This document shows, one piece after another, positions 1-8,950 of a stretch of 48,101 nt of DNA. The notes below the pieces were generated by a model. That model was not told the DNA's origin, did no database searches, and saw only the letters and a list, made by a program, of their open reading frames with translations. This DNA comes from an uncultured Bacteroidales bacterium. GTDB taxonomy: Bacteria; Bacteroidota; Bacteroidia; Bacteroidales; UBA932. Each line of letters opens with the position of its first letter. The stretch's first letter is position 1. Both the position numbers and the translations under genes were made by a program. The DNA is taken from the NCBI GenBank assembly GCA_934678915.1, contig CAKUSF010000003.1, forward strand, positions 1 through 48,101. Reading direction: 5' to 3'.

Positions 1-833
1 GGCGTGTCGTCAAAGAGCATGTGCGCCTCATCAAAGAAGAACACAAGTTTCGGAAGTTCCATGTCACCGACCTCCGGAAGTGTTGAATATAACTCCGAAA
101 GAAGCCAAAGAAGGAATGTCGAATAGAGTTTCGGCTTCATCATCAGCTTGTCAGCGGCCAAAACGCTCATCACGCCCTTTCCCCCTTCACAGGCCAGAAG
201 ATCCTGAATGTCAAAGGACGGTTCACCGAAGAATTGGTCCGCCCCCTCATTCTCAAGGGTGAGGATCGACCTCTGGATGGCACCCACTGAAGCGGAAGCG
301 ATGTTGCCATAGACAGAGGAATATTCAGAAGCATGTGCTTGGACGAAATTCAGCATCGAACGCAGATCTTTAATGTCAATCAAAAGAAGTCCCCTCTCGT
401 CTGCTATTCTGAAAACGATGTTCAGCACACCTTCCTGGGTGTCGTTGAGGCCTAAGATTCGGCTAAGAAGTTGTGGTCCCATTTGAGAGACCGTGCATCT
501 GAGCGGATGCCCCTGCTGGCCGAAAACATCATAAAAGCGAACCGGACAAGCCTGAAACTGAGGATTATCCACTCCGAACTCAGGCATTCTCTTCTCAATG
601 AATCCGCTCAAGCGACCCGGCTGAGAAATTCCGGACAAATCGCCTTTCATGTCAGCCATAAAGCACGGCACTCCAGCTTGGCAGAAAGTCTCGGCCATGA
701 CCTGCAATGTCACTGTCTTTCCAGTACCGGTCGCACCTGCGACTAATCCATGTCTGTTCGCCATCTTTCCGTTGATGGAAAGAGGTCCTTCCGCACATTG
801 GGCAATCCAAAGCCCGTTCTTAGCATCGTACAT
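1..833 (-). CDS. HerA/DUF853-like ATPase (N-terminal part)
   Basis: The gene runs off the left edge, so only about the first 277 codons are visible. A Walker A motif GATGTGKT lies near residues 33-40 and a Walker B-like LVFFFDEAHMLFDD sits at the window edge. This order and spacing fit the HerA-like/DUF853 (E. coli YjgR) family of hexameric-type P-loop ATPases, which are cytoplasmic. The exact substrate of DUF853 proteins is not established, though they resemble DNA-translocating HerA helicases. The ATG at 833-831 follows the rsmD stop by 14 bases, so it is probably the last visible gene of a four-gene minus-strand operon. Family assignment is firm; function beyond ATPase is inference. Confidence 0.85.
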   Translation of the reverse strand, partial: MYDAKNGLWIAQCAEGPLSINGKMANRHGLVAGATGTGKTVTLQVMAETFCQAGVPCFMADMKGDLSGISQPGRLSGFIEKRMPEFGVDNPQFQACPVRFYDVFGQQGHPLRCTVSQMGPQLLSRILGLNDTQEGVLNIVFRIADERGLLLIDIKDLRSMLNFVQAHASEYSSVYGNIASASVGAIQRSILTLENEGADQFFGEPSFDIQDLLACEGGKGVMSVLAADKLMMKPKLYSTFLLWLLSELYSTLPEVGDMELPKLVFFFDEAHMLFDDT

Positions 834-847
834 CGTTATCAGTTTTG

Positions 848-1387
848 TTATTGTGTCTTACTAAAGAAAGAGAAATGCACACGACCGTACTTCTTTTCTT
901 TCTTGAAATATGGGTGATTTGAAAATGAGTGCTCATCCCCGTGTTCCAAAATGAAATAGCACTCAGGATAAAGGATGTCAGCAGAGAAAACTTTGTCCGG
1001 AATCGTCTCCAGTCCTTCCAATGCGTACGGAGGGTCTGCGAACACTATGTCGAACTTCTCATGACATATTTCCAGAAAATCAAAGACATTATCTCTTACC
1101 ATGATGACATTGTCCAGCCCCAGACGTTTCGCTTCTGTCTTTATGAACGATGCATTCTCTCTGGCCATTTCCACTGACCAAACCTTCGCTGCACCTCTTG
1201 AGGCAAACTCGAATGCGACTGCACCTGTGCCACCGAACAAGTCAAGCACTTTAAGATCTTCAAACTCGTACTCATTGTCCAGGACATTGAACAGACCTTC
1301 GCGTGCGAAGTCCGTAGTAGGTCTGGCCTTGTAGCCAGCAGGCGGATTCACAGCCTTACCCTTAAGTTTGCCACCAATGATTCTCAT
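848..1387 (-). CDS. rsmD: 16S rRNA (guanine966-N2)-methyltransferase RsmD
   Basis: The protein has 179 residues, the usual RsmD length. It begins MRIIGGKLKGK, typical of RsmD, and has the SAM-binding loop DLFGGTG at about residues 49-55 and the amino-methyltransferase motif DPPY at 118-121. RsmD methylates G966 of 16S rRNA in assembled small subunits, using S-adenosylmethionine. Its ATG overlaps the stop of the upstream DUF3822 gene by 4 bases (1384-1387), implying translational coupling. The DUF3822-rsmD pair is common in Bacteroidota. Confidence 0.95.
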   Translation of the reverse strand: MRIIGGKLKGKAVNPPAGYKARPTTDFAREGLFNVLDNEYEFEDLKVLDLFGGTGAVAFEFASRGAAKVWSVEMARENASFIKTEAKRLGLDNVIMVRDNVFDFLEICHEKFDIVFADPPYALEGLETIPDKVFSADILYPECYFILEHGDEHSFSNHPYFKKEKKYGRVHFSFFSKTQ

Positions 1388-2076
1388 AGCCTTTCGACAG
1401 ATTTGAAATAGCGGTACAAAGACATCTTTTCCTCTTCAGACAACGGAGTCCTGAAATAGACAGAGGAGACCTCAGGATTCATTTGGAGTTTCCTAACCGC
1501 CATAAAAAGGAAATACTCCGCTGTGGTAAAATCCAACGCTCGGAAGACATTAGCCAAAAGCAAATTGCCGCCTTGGGATATTCCCAAATGAAGATAACCA
1601 GAAGCATAGGAGGCAACAATACGGTTATACTCGTCCAGTCGTCCAAGATCTTTCAAAATGTAGTACATCTCCGGAAGAACCTCCGATGGTCTCCCCTCCA
1701 TGTCAAGAACTGACTGGGAAATGGTCTTTGACAACATCTCCCCTATTGCCAAAGAATAGGCAAGTTCGGCAGAATATTCCGGAAAGGGAACATGCTGAAC
1801 CACATCATTTTCTCCGAGAATCACCGTGTCCGACAAGATTTGGCGCATACGAGACTCCTCGAAAAAGGACGATGGAATCAACGCCACTTTAGGGGTCAAA
1901 AGGGACACATCAACCCGTGGGTAGCGATGCTGCAATTCCGGAGCTGTGAAGACAGTGTCGGCTCCACGCCATCCAGACTCCATCTGAGAGGTTCCCTCCG
2001 ACACCTTAAAAGAATATCCATTCAAGCAAACTTGAATGGATATTCCGTCATTATTCTGTTTTGGATTCCAATCCAT
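1384..2076 (-). CDS. DUF3822 family protein
   Basis: A 230-residue protein without signal peptide or membrane segment. Its sequence pattern (N-terminal GISIQVCLNGYSF, central FPEYSAELAYSLA, C-terminal FYxRTPL-like VYFRTPLSEEEK) and its position directly before rsmD match the Bacteroidota DUF3822 family, which has an actin/ASKHA-like fold prediction but no proven role. It overlaps rsmD by 4 bases and follows the membrane-anchored protein at 2098 with a 21-base gap. Function unknown. Confidence 0.8.
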   Translation of the reverse strand: MDWNPKQNNDGISIQVCLNGYSFKVSEGTSQMESGWRGADTVFTAPELQHRYPRVDVSLLTPKVALIPSSFFEESRMRQILSDTVILGENDVVQHVPFPEYSAELAYSLAIGEMLSKTISQSVLDMEGRPSEVLPEMYYILKDLGRLDEYNRIVASYASGYLHLGISQGGNLLLANVFRALDFTTAEYFLFMAVRKLQMNPEVSSVYFRTPLSEEEKMSLYRYFKSVERL

Positions 2077-2097
2077 CTATTACGTGTTGGGATTGTA

Positions 2098-2811
2098 CTA
2101 CTCCCAGTTACCAACGTTGTTGTTAGGAGCCGTAACACTTCCGACCATAAGACCTTCGTAACGGCCCTGATCCTCGCACTCAGCTACCTTGTTGACAATC
2201 AACTGATGGTTCAAGCCGTTAAGGATGGACTTCCATGGCATCTTAGCCTCAAACAAAGGCACATTGACACCTGACACTTTCTTTACTACAGCGGCCATCT
2301 CAATCTTAGTAACGGCAGCAACAGTCTCACCTTCAGTAGCAAATGGGATCTCATCAATCTTATTGATGTCGAAATCAGTCCTGCCACGGAAAAGGGTATC
2401 TTTTACGGCAATCTTATTCTGAATCGAGAACACCAAGTTCTTGTCACCTTCCTGATAAAGTTTGTAGAGTCCTTCATCGGTAATTCCTTTGTGAGACTTT
2501 TTAACGTCGTTGGTGTGGGCAACAGAAAGAGAGTCGTCTTTAGAGCCGACCTGCAAAAGGACTACCATCTGACCTCCATTGTAGAATTGCTTGAGGGTGT
2601 CAAACGAAGCAGTAAACTTCTCATTCACGCTCTTGTACGCAACCTGAAGGTCACGAATGTCTTTAAGTCTCTGTACAGCAACCTTCTGTCTGGCCTCAAC
2701 TTCCTTGTTGAACCTTACTGGCTCCATGATGCCGTCATAGATCTCATAGACTAAAAAGATTGCGCAAAGCGCTAGTACGATGCAGAGGATCGTTTTCAGT
2801 GTCTTGTTCAT
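2098..2811 (-). CDS. membrane-anchored hypothetical protein
   Basis: A 237-residue protein with a single hydrophobic segment at about residues 5-25 (LKTILCIVLALCAIFLVYEI), followed by a charged, probably coiled region (residues 30-75) and a mixed alpha/beta remainder with no motif I recognise. The layout suggests an N-terminal anchor with the body outside the cytoplasmic membrane. It is the first gene of the minus-strand operon leading to DUF3822 and rsmD, and a Bacteroidota-type promoter lies directly upstream (2868-2898). Function unknown. Confidence 0.8.
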   Translation of the reverse strand: MNKTLKTILCIVLALCAIFLVYEIYDGIMEPVRFNKEVEARQKVAVQRLKDIRDLQVAYKSVNEKFTASFDTLKQFYNGGQMVVLLQVGSKDDSLSVAHTNDVKKSHKGITDEGLYKLYQEGDKNLVFSIQNKIAVKDTLFRGRTDFDINKIDEIPFATEGETVAAVTKIEMAAVVKKVSGVNVPLFEAKMPWKSILNGLNHQLIVNKVAECEDQGRYEGLMVGSVTAPNNNVGNWE

Positions 2812-2867
2812 TATTCTTGGTTTTTATGTTAATCTCGCCAAAGAAAAGACTATACGTCAATTCTTGA

Positions 2868-2898
2868 CAAAGTTAGAAAATTGATTTATGAAATGCAA
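2868..2898 (-). promoter_or_regulatory. Bacteroidota-type promoter for the 2811-1 operon
   Basis: Read on the minus strand, TTG (2898-2896) is followed after 20 bases by TAACTTTG (2875-2868), which matches the Bacteroidota -33/-7 pattern TTG-N19-21-TAnnTTTG. Transcription would start near 2862, about 50 bases before the ATG at 2811. It is back to back with the putative nrnA promoter. Confidence 0.6.
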
Positions 2899-2909
2899 TA
2901 TAATATTTG

Positions 2910-2917
2910 TAATTTTG
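2910..2917 (+). promoter_or_regulatory. nrnA: -7 element upstream of nrnA
   Basis: TAATTTTG fits TAnnTTTG. No good -33 TTTG lies at the right distance. If used, transcription would start around 2922-2925, only a few bases before the ATG at 2927, giving an almost leaderless mRNA. It could equally be chance in AT-rich sequence. Confidence 0.4.
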
Positions 2918-2926
2918 CAGACAGCA

Positions 2927-3961
2927 ATGAAAGACATCACGCTTTTAGACAGATTGACGGGCAGTTCATCCCGGATCATCATCGTCGTCCACACTCATCC
3001 GGACGGGGATGCAGTTGGCAGTGGAGTCGCTATGTTGGAGTATCTTAAAAAGGTAAAAGGCAAAGATGTCACGTTGATTGTACCAGACAGCATACCAGAG
3101 TCCATCTCGTTCATCTTCAACGAATCAGAGGCTAAAAATCTTCTTGTGTTCGATAAAGATGCGGAGATAGCTAAAGAGCGAATCAAAGCTTGTGATCTTG
3201 TCATTTGTCTTGACTGCAACTCTTTCTCAAGGACAGCAGGGATGGAAAGTTTCTTGCGGGAGGCAAATGCCACGAAGGTTTTGATCGACCATCACTTGAA
3301 TCCGGAAACCGAATCTTTTGACTTGGTGTTTTCTAAAACGGAAATTTCTTCCGCTAGCGAACTTCTGTTCTGGATTCTGACGCAGATGCCTCAGATCCAC
3401 GATGACGCATCCGCCTTGCCGCCAGCCTGTTCCAAGGCCCTGCTCACTGGGATGACCACAGACACGAACAACTTTGCCAACTCAGTCTATCCCAGCACGT
3501 TCGAAATGGCGTCAAGGCTGATCAAAGCCGGTGTCGATCGCGATGCTGTGCTTGCTCAGTTGTACAATAACTTTCGTGAAAACCGCATCCGTCTCATGGG
3601 TTATCTCATGTGGGAAAGGCTTAGGATCACCTCTTTCGGAGTCGCCTATATCATCATGGACAGGCAAACTCAAAAAAGGTTCGATTTCAAGCAAGGTGAA
3701 AGTGAAGGCTTCGTGAACATGCCGTTATCCATCGCTGATGTGAGGATGAGCATATTCCTGACCCAAGAGGACGACATCCTCAAGGTCTCCATAAGATCCA
3801 AGAAAGGCACGTCCGCAAATGCATGTGCGAGCAGATATTTTAATGGAGGCGGGCATGAGCAGGCCGCTGGAGGAAAACTCACAATAGGCAAGGATCTTGT
3901 CACCGTGGAAGACGCTGAGGCATACATCTTGAAAGCAATGCAGGAGTTTTTTGAAATATGA
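2927..3961 (+). CDS. nrnA: DHH/DHHA1 phosphoesterase NrnA (oligoribonuclease / pAp phosphatase)
   Basis: Counting from this ATG the protein has 344 residues. The DHH domain shows HPDGD at 24-28, DCN at 96-98 and DHH at 121-123 (metal ligands), and the C-terminal DHHA1 domain ends with GGGHEQAAGG. NrnA-type enzymes degrade short oligoribonucleotides and dephosphorylate 3-phosphoadenosine-5-phosphate in the cytoplasm. An in-frame ATG at 2888 adds 13 residues not seen in the family and overlaps the promoter region, so 2927 is preferred. The stop overlaps the next ATG by 4 bases (ATGA), coupling it to an FKBP-like lipoprotein. Confidence 0.93.
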   Translation: MKDITLLDRLTGSSSRIIIVVHTHPDGDAVGSGVAMLEYLKKVKGKDVTLIVPDSIPESISFIFNESEAKNLLVFDKDAEIAKERIKACDLVICLDCNSFSRTAGMESFLREANATKVLIDHHLNPETESFDLVFSKTEISSASELLFWILTQMPQIHDDASALPPACSKALLTGMTTDTNNFANSVYPSTFEMASRLIKAGVDRDAVLAQLYNNFRENRIRLMGYLMWERLRITSFGVAYIIMDRQTQKRFDFKQGESEGFVNMPLSIADVRMSIFLTQEDDILKVSIRSKKGTSANACASRYFNGGGHEQAAGGKLTIGKDLVTVEDAEAYILKAMQEFFEI

Positions 3962-4512
3962 CAAAGAGTTTTATCGCAACATATCTCGTCCTCTTGTCGA
4001 TTTTGTTCGCTTCGTGCAGCAAGACCGAGCTTGAGAACCTATATTCCCAGCAGGACAAGAACATAGAGTCCATAGTGAAATCATTGGCACCTGAGAGTTC
4101 CGATGCTTCGGTAGATTATCTCGGAGGGTCAGTAAGAGTCACAGTCACTCACGGAGAGGGCGAAGCCTTGGAGGACGATGGAACAGTCTCTTTTTTCTAC
4201 ACAGCACACATCATCAACAGTTCCAGTCTTTCGGCTGGCAACATGTTCGCCACCAATAGGAAAGAATCCGCTGAGAGTGCACAATGGACCGTGTCAGACA
4301 CATCATTATTCAAAGTAAGCACTGTAAATCTCAGTCAGGACGCTCTTGTTAAAGGCCTTAAGAAAGGAATCACAGGAGTAAAGAATGGGGATGAGTGCTA
4401 CATTCTTTTCAATGGCAAGTACGGTTTCGGGAAACACACGACAGGAACAGTGCCCGGAAATTCGGCTTTGGCTTATCATTTGTGGATAACGGACGTCACC
4501 AACTCAAAATAA
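3958..4512 (+). CDS. FKBP-type peptidyl-prolyl isomerase-like lipoprotein
   Basis: 184 residues. The signal ends with the lipobox LFASC, so Cys20 should be lipidated. The rest resembles one FKBP domain: a VSFFYTAHI strand near residue 80, then LVKGLKKGITGVKNGDECYI, then GYGF-like KYGFGKH and a C-terminal strand. Such lipoproteins are thought to help fold envelope proteins; several residues that form the FKBP active site are not obvious here, so activity is uncertain. It overlaps nrnA by 4 bases and is followed after 15 bases by a second FKBP-like lipoprotein. Confidence 0.82.
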   Translation: MTKSFIATYLVLLSILFASCSKTELENLYSQQDKNIESIVKSLAPESSDASVDYLGGSVRVTVTHGEGEALEDDGTVSFFYTAHIINSSSLSAGNMFATNRKESAESAQWTVSDTSLFKVSTVNLSQDALVKGLKKGITGVKNGDECYILFNGKYGFGKHTTGTVPGNSALAYHLWITDVTNSK

Positions 4513-4527
4513 TGAATAATAATTAAG

Positions 4528-5568
4528 ATGAGCATAATCAAACACACAATCATTCGGTTCGGCTTGACCGTTGCGACATTGGCAGCGATGGCATCCTGCT
4601 CAAAGGAAATCACCGAGTCAAAGAACTCGGACAACAAGCTTTACCTTGATGCATGGCTTAGCGTGCATTACCCAAACGTCAAACCGACAGGTCTCGGTGT
4701 CTACATCACGGATGACCTACCTGGAACTGGTGACGAAATCAGTGACAAAGACTACTACTTTTTTCTAAGATACACCGCCACTGACTTGGACGGGACAATC
4801 GGAAGCACCTCTGAAGAAAAAGTGGCACAGCAGTTAGGAACTTATTCAAAAAGCAATTACTACGGCCCTACCGTGGTGCTAAACAACACGCTTGCAACGC
4901 AAGTCGGAATACTCGAAATGATTAAAGGCATGAAAGTAGGCGGCACCAGAACGGCTGTCATTCCTGGGTGGTTGAATGTCACGCTTGACGGGAACGAGGG
5001 CTATGAGACAGGAGATGATTATCTTGAGAACGAGACTGGAACGAATGTCATCTACACCATAACCTTGACAGACAAAACTGACGACATTCACAAATGGGAG
5101 GTTGATTCTCTTGAACGCTACACTGCACGCGTGATGGGCGATGTGGACTCTACTTTCTACGGCTACTATTACCAGCAGCTTAAAGAGCCGACAGACACAA
5201 CTACCCTCCCACGCGACACCTCTTTCTACATCAACTACACAGGAAGGCTGTTGAATGGGCAGGTGTTCGACACTACCGTCGAGGACACAGCTAAATTCTA
5301 CGGAATTTACTCTGCATCAAAAACATACGCTCCACAAAAAGTTACTCTTAAAGAAGAGTACTCGGAAATAACATTAGGTGAATCCACTAGCTCCGATGGT
5401 AACACCACCATCAATGGCTTCGCCTACTGTCTCTCTAAAATGAAAGCTTACGAGAAAGGTGTGTGTGCATTCTATTCTTACTTGGGCTACGGCTACAGTG
5501 GAAGTGGCAAATCCATTCCGGGATATGCACCTTTGTCATTTGAAATAGAAATAGTTGACGAACCTTAG
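4528..5568 (+). CDS. FKBP-type peptidyl-prolyl isomerase lipoprotein, two domains
   Basis: 346 residues with lipobox MASC (Cys24). Two FKBP-like regions are visible: residues about 55-175 (YYFFLRYTATDLDG, then LEMIKGMKVGGTRTAVIPG) and 230-345 (DTSFYINYTGRLLNGQVFD, then ENGFAYCLSKMK-like GFAYCLSKMKAYEKGV and LGYGYSGSGKSIPGYAPLSF). The second domain keeps the best match to active FKBPs. Probably a periplasm-facing folding helper. It sits between another FKBP-like lipoprotein and a MATE exporter in one tight plus-strand run. Confidence 0.87.
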   Translation: MSIIKHTIIRFGLTVATLAAMASCSKEITESKNSDNKLYLDAWLSVHYPNVKPTGLGVYITDDLPGTGDEISDKDYYFFLRYTATDLDGTIGSTSEEKVAQQLGTYSKSNYYGPTVVLNNTLATQVGILEMIKGMKVGGTRTAVIPGWLNVTLDGNEGYETGDDYLENETGTNVIYTITLTDKTDDIHKWEVDSLERYTARVMGDVDSTFYGYYYQQLKEPTDTTTLPRDTSFYINYTGRLLNGQVFDTTVEDTAKFYGIYSASKTYAPQKVTLKEEYSEITLGESTSSDGNTTINGFAYCLSKMKAYEKGVCAFYSYLGYGYSGSGKSIPGYAPLSFEIEIVDEP

Positions 5569-5572
5569 AAAT

Positions 5573-6970
5573 ATGTCGCAGACACAAACGGCACCTACCG
5601 AATTAGGAAGTGAGAGCATAGGAAAGTTGCTCAGGAAGTACGCAGTCCCTGGAATAATCGCCATGACTGCGTCTTCTCTCTATAATATGGTGGACAGCAT
5701 CTATATCGGGCATATTCCCGAAATTGGCTCGCTGGCCATCTCTGGACTTGCAGTCACATTCCCACTGATGAACCTTAGTACGGCTTTGGGAACCCTTGTG
5801 GGAGCGGGAGCAGCGACTTTGGTCTCGGTACTCCTTGGACAGAAAAACTACAAGGTCGCCAACAAGGTTTTGGCTAATGAAGTGACCTTGAACTGCATTA
5901 TCGGACTGCTTTTCACATTTATCTGTTTGGCGTTTCTGGATCCGATTCTCTACTTCTTCGGAGCAAGTGCCAACACCTTGAAGTACGCCAGAGACTACAT
6001 GGAGATCATCCTCTACGGCAATGTCATAACGCATTTGTATTTCGGTCTGAACAACATCATACGTTCATCTGGCAATCCAAAGATGGCCATGGGGCTGACT
6101 CTGTTCACCGTGATATTCAACAGCATTCTGGATCCAATTCTGATCTTCGGGTTCGGGATGGGAGTCCGAGGAGCGGCCTGGGCTACTGTCATCTGCCAAG
6201 CAGTCTCGCTGGCATATTCACTGTACTACTTTACACGTAAAGATAACGTACTCCGTCTCCCTAGAGGATTCTTTGAATTGGATTGGAGGATAGCAAAAGA
6301 TTCTCTGGCTATCGGAATGGGACCTTTCTTGATGAACTCTGCGTCATGCATTGTGACTATGTTCATCAACCAGCAGCTCCTCAAGTACGGTGGAGACCTC
6401 GCAATCGGAGCTTACGGAATCGTCAACAGGATCAACTTCCTATTCATCATGATTGTGATGGGGTTCAACCAAGGGATGCAGCCTATAGCAGGCTACAACT
6501 TTGGTGCGAGGAAGTACTCAAGGGTCAAGGATGTCTTCCTGCGCACATCAATGTGGGCAACAATCGTGACAGGCCTATGGTTCCTTGCCTCGGAACTCTT
6601 CCCAGGTGTCATGGTTGGGATATTCACTAATGATCCGAGCTTGAAGGAACTTGCGGACAAAGGGTTGAGAGTCATGAATCCTATGGTGCTGATTGTAGGA
6701 TGGCAGATGGTTTCGACAAACCTGTTCCAAAGTCTCGGAATGGTCAAAAAGTCAATCTTTCTGTCTCTCAGCCGTCAGTTGCTCTACCTGGTGCCTATGC
6801 TGTACATTATGCCGCTTTTCTTTGACATCCATGGCGTGTTCGCAGCTTTCCCGATCTCCGATGCTTTGGCGGCAGTCACTACACTATTCATGATCCACGG
6901 TCTGATGCGAAAGTTCAGCAAGCTCAAGGACGGAGACGAACCTACTATACTCGGAAGTACAATCTCATAG
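5573..6970 (+). CDS. MATE family multidrug/sodium antiporter
   Basis: 465 residues from the ATG at 5573, which lies 4 bases after the upstream stop; an in-frame ATG at 5555 would overlap that gene. Repeated hydrophobic segments fit the 12-helix MATE fold, and characteristic stretches include AVPGIIAMTASSLYNMVDSI, GNPKMAMGLTLFTVIFNSIL and MGFNQGMQPIAGYNFGARKY. MATE proteins export cationic compounds across the inner membrane using Na+ or H+ gradients; substrate cannot be read from sequence. The cytidylate-kinase-like gene follows after 21 bases. Confidence 0.93.
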   Translation: MSQTQTAPTELGSESIGKLLRKYAVPGIIAMTASSLYNMVDSIYIGHIPEIGSLAISGLAVTFPLMNLSTALGTLVGAGAATLVSVLLGQKNYKVANKVLANEVTLNCIIGLLFTFICLAFLDPILYFFGASANTLKYARDYMEIILYGNVITHLYFGLNNIIRSSGNPKMAMGLTLFTVIFNSILDPILIFGFGMGVRGAAWATVICQAVSLAYSLYYFTRKDNVLRLPRGFFELDWRIAKDSLAIGMGPFLMNSASCIVTMFINQQLLKYGGDLAIGAYGIVNRINFLFIMIVMGFNQGMQPIAGYNFGARKYSRVKDVFLRTSMWATIVTGLWFLASELFPGVMVGIFTNDPSLKELADKGLRVMNPMVLIVGWQMVSTNLFQSLGMVKKSIFLSLSRQLLYLVPMLYIMPLFFDIHGVFAAFPISDALAAVTTLFMIHGLMRKFSKLKDGDEPTILGSTIS

Positions 6971-6991
6971 CAACATAATTCAATCAGGAAT

Positions 6992-7624
6992 ATGAACGGA
7001 GAACACACCATAATAAACATCGGTCGCCAATTCGGGAGTGGTGGCAAGCTTGTAGCCCTTAAAATCAGCGAGGCTCTTGGCATTCCTGTTTACGATAACG
7101 AATTGATTTCCAAGGCCGCAGACGAAAGTGGGTTCAGCAAGGAGCTGTTCGAACGCAGTGATGAGAAACGCAGCATCTTCAACATCTCCTCATTCTTCGG
7201 AAGCGGAAGGTTCGGCAGTGCCCAGAACTATGTCGGAGACAACGAACTCTTCAAAATCCAAAGCGAGGTCATTAGAAACATAGCGTCAAAAGGTCCGGCA
7301 ATCTTCGTTGGAAGATGTTCAAATTACATCCTCAGAGATTCACGTTGCCTTGACGTGTTCATCACAGCTCCTATTGAAGACCGAATCAAGAGGGTGTCCG
7401 AACGCTTGGAAATCAGTGCGGAAGATGCTCGGACTAGGATAGGACGGCAAGACAGGACAAGGGAAACGTACTACAATTTCTTCACATTCGGCAACTGGGG
7501 AGCGTCCACTGACTACGACCTCTGCATTGATTCTTCCATTCTAGGAATAGATGGAACTGCTGACTACATCATTGATTTTGGCAGGAAAGCCGGACTAATC
7601 AAAGAATATGCAGGTGGCGAATAA
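6992..7624 (+). CDS. cytidylate kinase-like family protein
   Basis: 210 residues. The N-terminal P-loop-like INIGRQFGSGGKLVALKI and the following PVYDNELI match the cytidylate-kinase-like family (PF13189) rather than true Cmk. Further on are FVGRCSNYIL and the lid-like RTRIGRQDRTRETYYNFF. The family is predicted to phosphorylate nucleotides or related small molecules, but no substrate is proven. It overlaps the next gene by 17 bases. Confidence 0.87.
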   Translation: MNGEHTIINIGRQFGSGGKLVALKISEALGIPVYDNELISKAADESGFSKELFERSDEKRSIFNISSFFGSGRFGSAQNYVGDNELFKIQSEVIRNIASKGPAIFVGRCSNYILRDSRCLDVFITAPIEDRIKRVSERLEISAEDARTRIGRQDRTRETYYNFFTFGNWGASTDYDLCIDSSILGIDGTADYIIDFGRKAGLIKEYAGGE

Positions 7625-8948
7625 AAGAGGAATAATCATCATGTCTGCGGCAGGGTTGCTCGTGGCACTGGCCATCATAATCGCTGGTCAATCAGCCTTT
7701 GGGAAGAAAGTAGGCCAAGAGTCCACGCCACAGAAGATCCCCGTGAACCTCAACCAGACCCTCACCAATGAGATGTCCGACACTACTTCTTTGGAAGGAT
7801 TCGATCGGATGGTCAAAAACTATCTGACTTACTGGGCAATACATGGAGCATCCATCTCTGTCATGAGGAATGACTCCTTGCTGTTCTCCAAAGGCTACGG
7901 TGAAGCGGACAATGGCAAAACTATGGGACCTGGGAATATCCTCAGGATGGCATCTGTCTCCAAGCTAGTGACAGCGGTGGGGATAATGGTCCTTCAGGAA
8001 CGCGGACTGCTCAGTCTCAAAGATCGCGTGTTCGGCCCGGAAGGGATTCTGAATGACTCTACTTACAACGCGGCTATCAAAGACACTCTCTACTATAGGA
8101 TAACCGTAGAAGACCTGCTGCGGCACAAAGGCGGATTTTCCAAAAGAGGCGGAGATCCGATGTTTTCTACTCGCTGGATTATGATGCAAAACGGATTGGC
8201 TGAGGTTCCGACGCAGGAGGAGCTAATGGAAGTCCAACTGAAAAGACGTCTGAAATTCGTTCCGGGAACGTCACAGGAATATTCAAATTTTGGCTATCTT
8301 GCTCTCTCCATGGTGATTGAGAAGGTCAGTGGAATGGACTACGAGACCTTCATGCAAGAGAATGTGTTGCGACCGATTGGCTGCGTGGACTTCCACATAG
8401 CTGGCAACTACTACAGTCACAAACGCCCGAATGAGGTACGCTACTACGTACAGCATGATGACGAGCCAGCAGAGGAGTTCAACAACAGTGGCAGAAAGGT
8501 AACGCGATGCTACGGTGGGAACAACGTGACCGGACTGTCCGGTGCCGGTGCATGGGCTGCATCGACACCAGAATTGGCACTGTTGGTTGCATCCATTGAC
8601 GGAAGACCAGAAGTACCGGATGTCATCAGTAAGGAGAGTGTGGATACAATGACTGAATATTTTGACGAGAGCACCTACTCCCTAGGTTGGAACGACACCA
8701 AGGATGGATTCTGGACGCGCACCGGCACATTTGCCGGAACAAGTGCTCTGATCAAGTACTTTCCTGACGGGGAATGCTGGATCTTCATTTCCAACACCAG
8801 CACTTACAAAGGGCCAGGTCTCGCACGCCACACTGCTGAGCTTTTCGACAAGTTGCGGGCTAAATATTCCACAAAATTTCCTGCTAGGAACATGTTCTAT
8901 CCAGAACGGGTTGAAGAGGTTGACCCTGAGAAGGAGTGGTTTGACTGA
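7608..8948 (+). CDS. serine hydrolase, class C beta-lactamase/esterase family
   Basis: 446 residues with an N-terminal hydrophobic signal or anchor (residues 8-31, IIIMSAAGLLVALAIIIAGQ). Motifs of the class C beta-lactamase/DD-peptidase fold are present: SVSK at 116-119 (nucleophile Ser116 and Lys119), YSN at 225-227, and RTGTFAGT near residue 368, taking the place of KTG/HTG. Most homologs are esterases or D-aminopeptidase-like enzymes in the envelope, so resistance to beta-lactams should not be assumed. The start overlaps the upstream gene; a later ATG at 7641 would cut into the hydrophobic segment. Confidence 0.88.
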   Translation: MQVANKRGIIIMSAAGLLVALAIIIAGQSAFGKKVGQESTPQKIPVNLNQTLTNEMSDTTSLEGFDRMVKNYLTYWAIHGASISVMRNDSLLFSKGYGEADNGKTMGPGNILRMASVSKLVTAVGIMVLQERGLLSLKDRVFGPEGILNDSTYNAAIKDTLYYRITVEDLLRHKGGFSKRGGDPMFSTRWIMMQNGLAEVPTQEELMEVQLKRRLKFVPGTSQEYSNFGYLALSMVIEKVSGMDYETFMQENVLRPIGCVDFHIAGNYYSHKRPNEVRYYVQHDDEPAEEFNNSGRKVTRCYGGNNVTGLSGAGAWAASTPELALLVASIDGRPEVPDVISKESVDTMTEYFDESTYSLGWNDTKDGFWTRTGTFAGTSALIKYFPDGECWIFISNTSTYKGPGLARHTAELFDKLRAKYSTKFPARNMFYPERVEEVDPEKEWFD

Positions 8949-8950
8949 TC

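Noticed and set aside
848..864. Plus-strand small frames in 80-864 as genes
   Set aside because: They are antisense to the HerA-like ATPase, whose Walker motifs show the real coding strand.
7608..8948. Calling the serine hydrolase a beta-lactamase resistance gene
   Set aside because: Only the fold motifs (SVSK, YSN, RTG) are present; most such proteins are esterases or peptidases and no resistance context exists.
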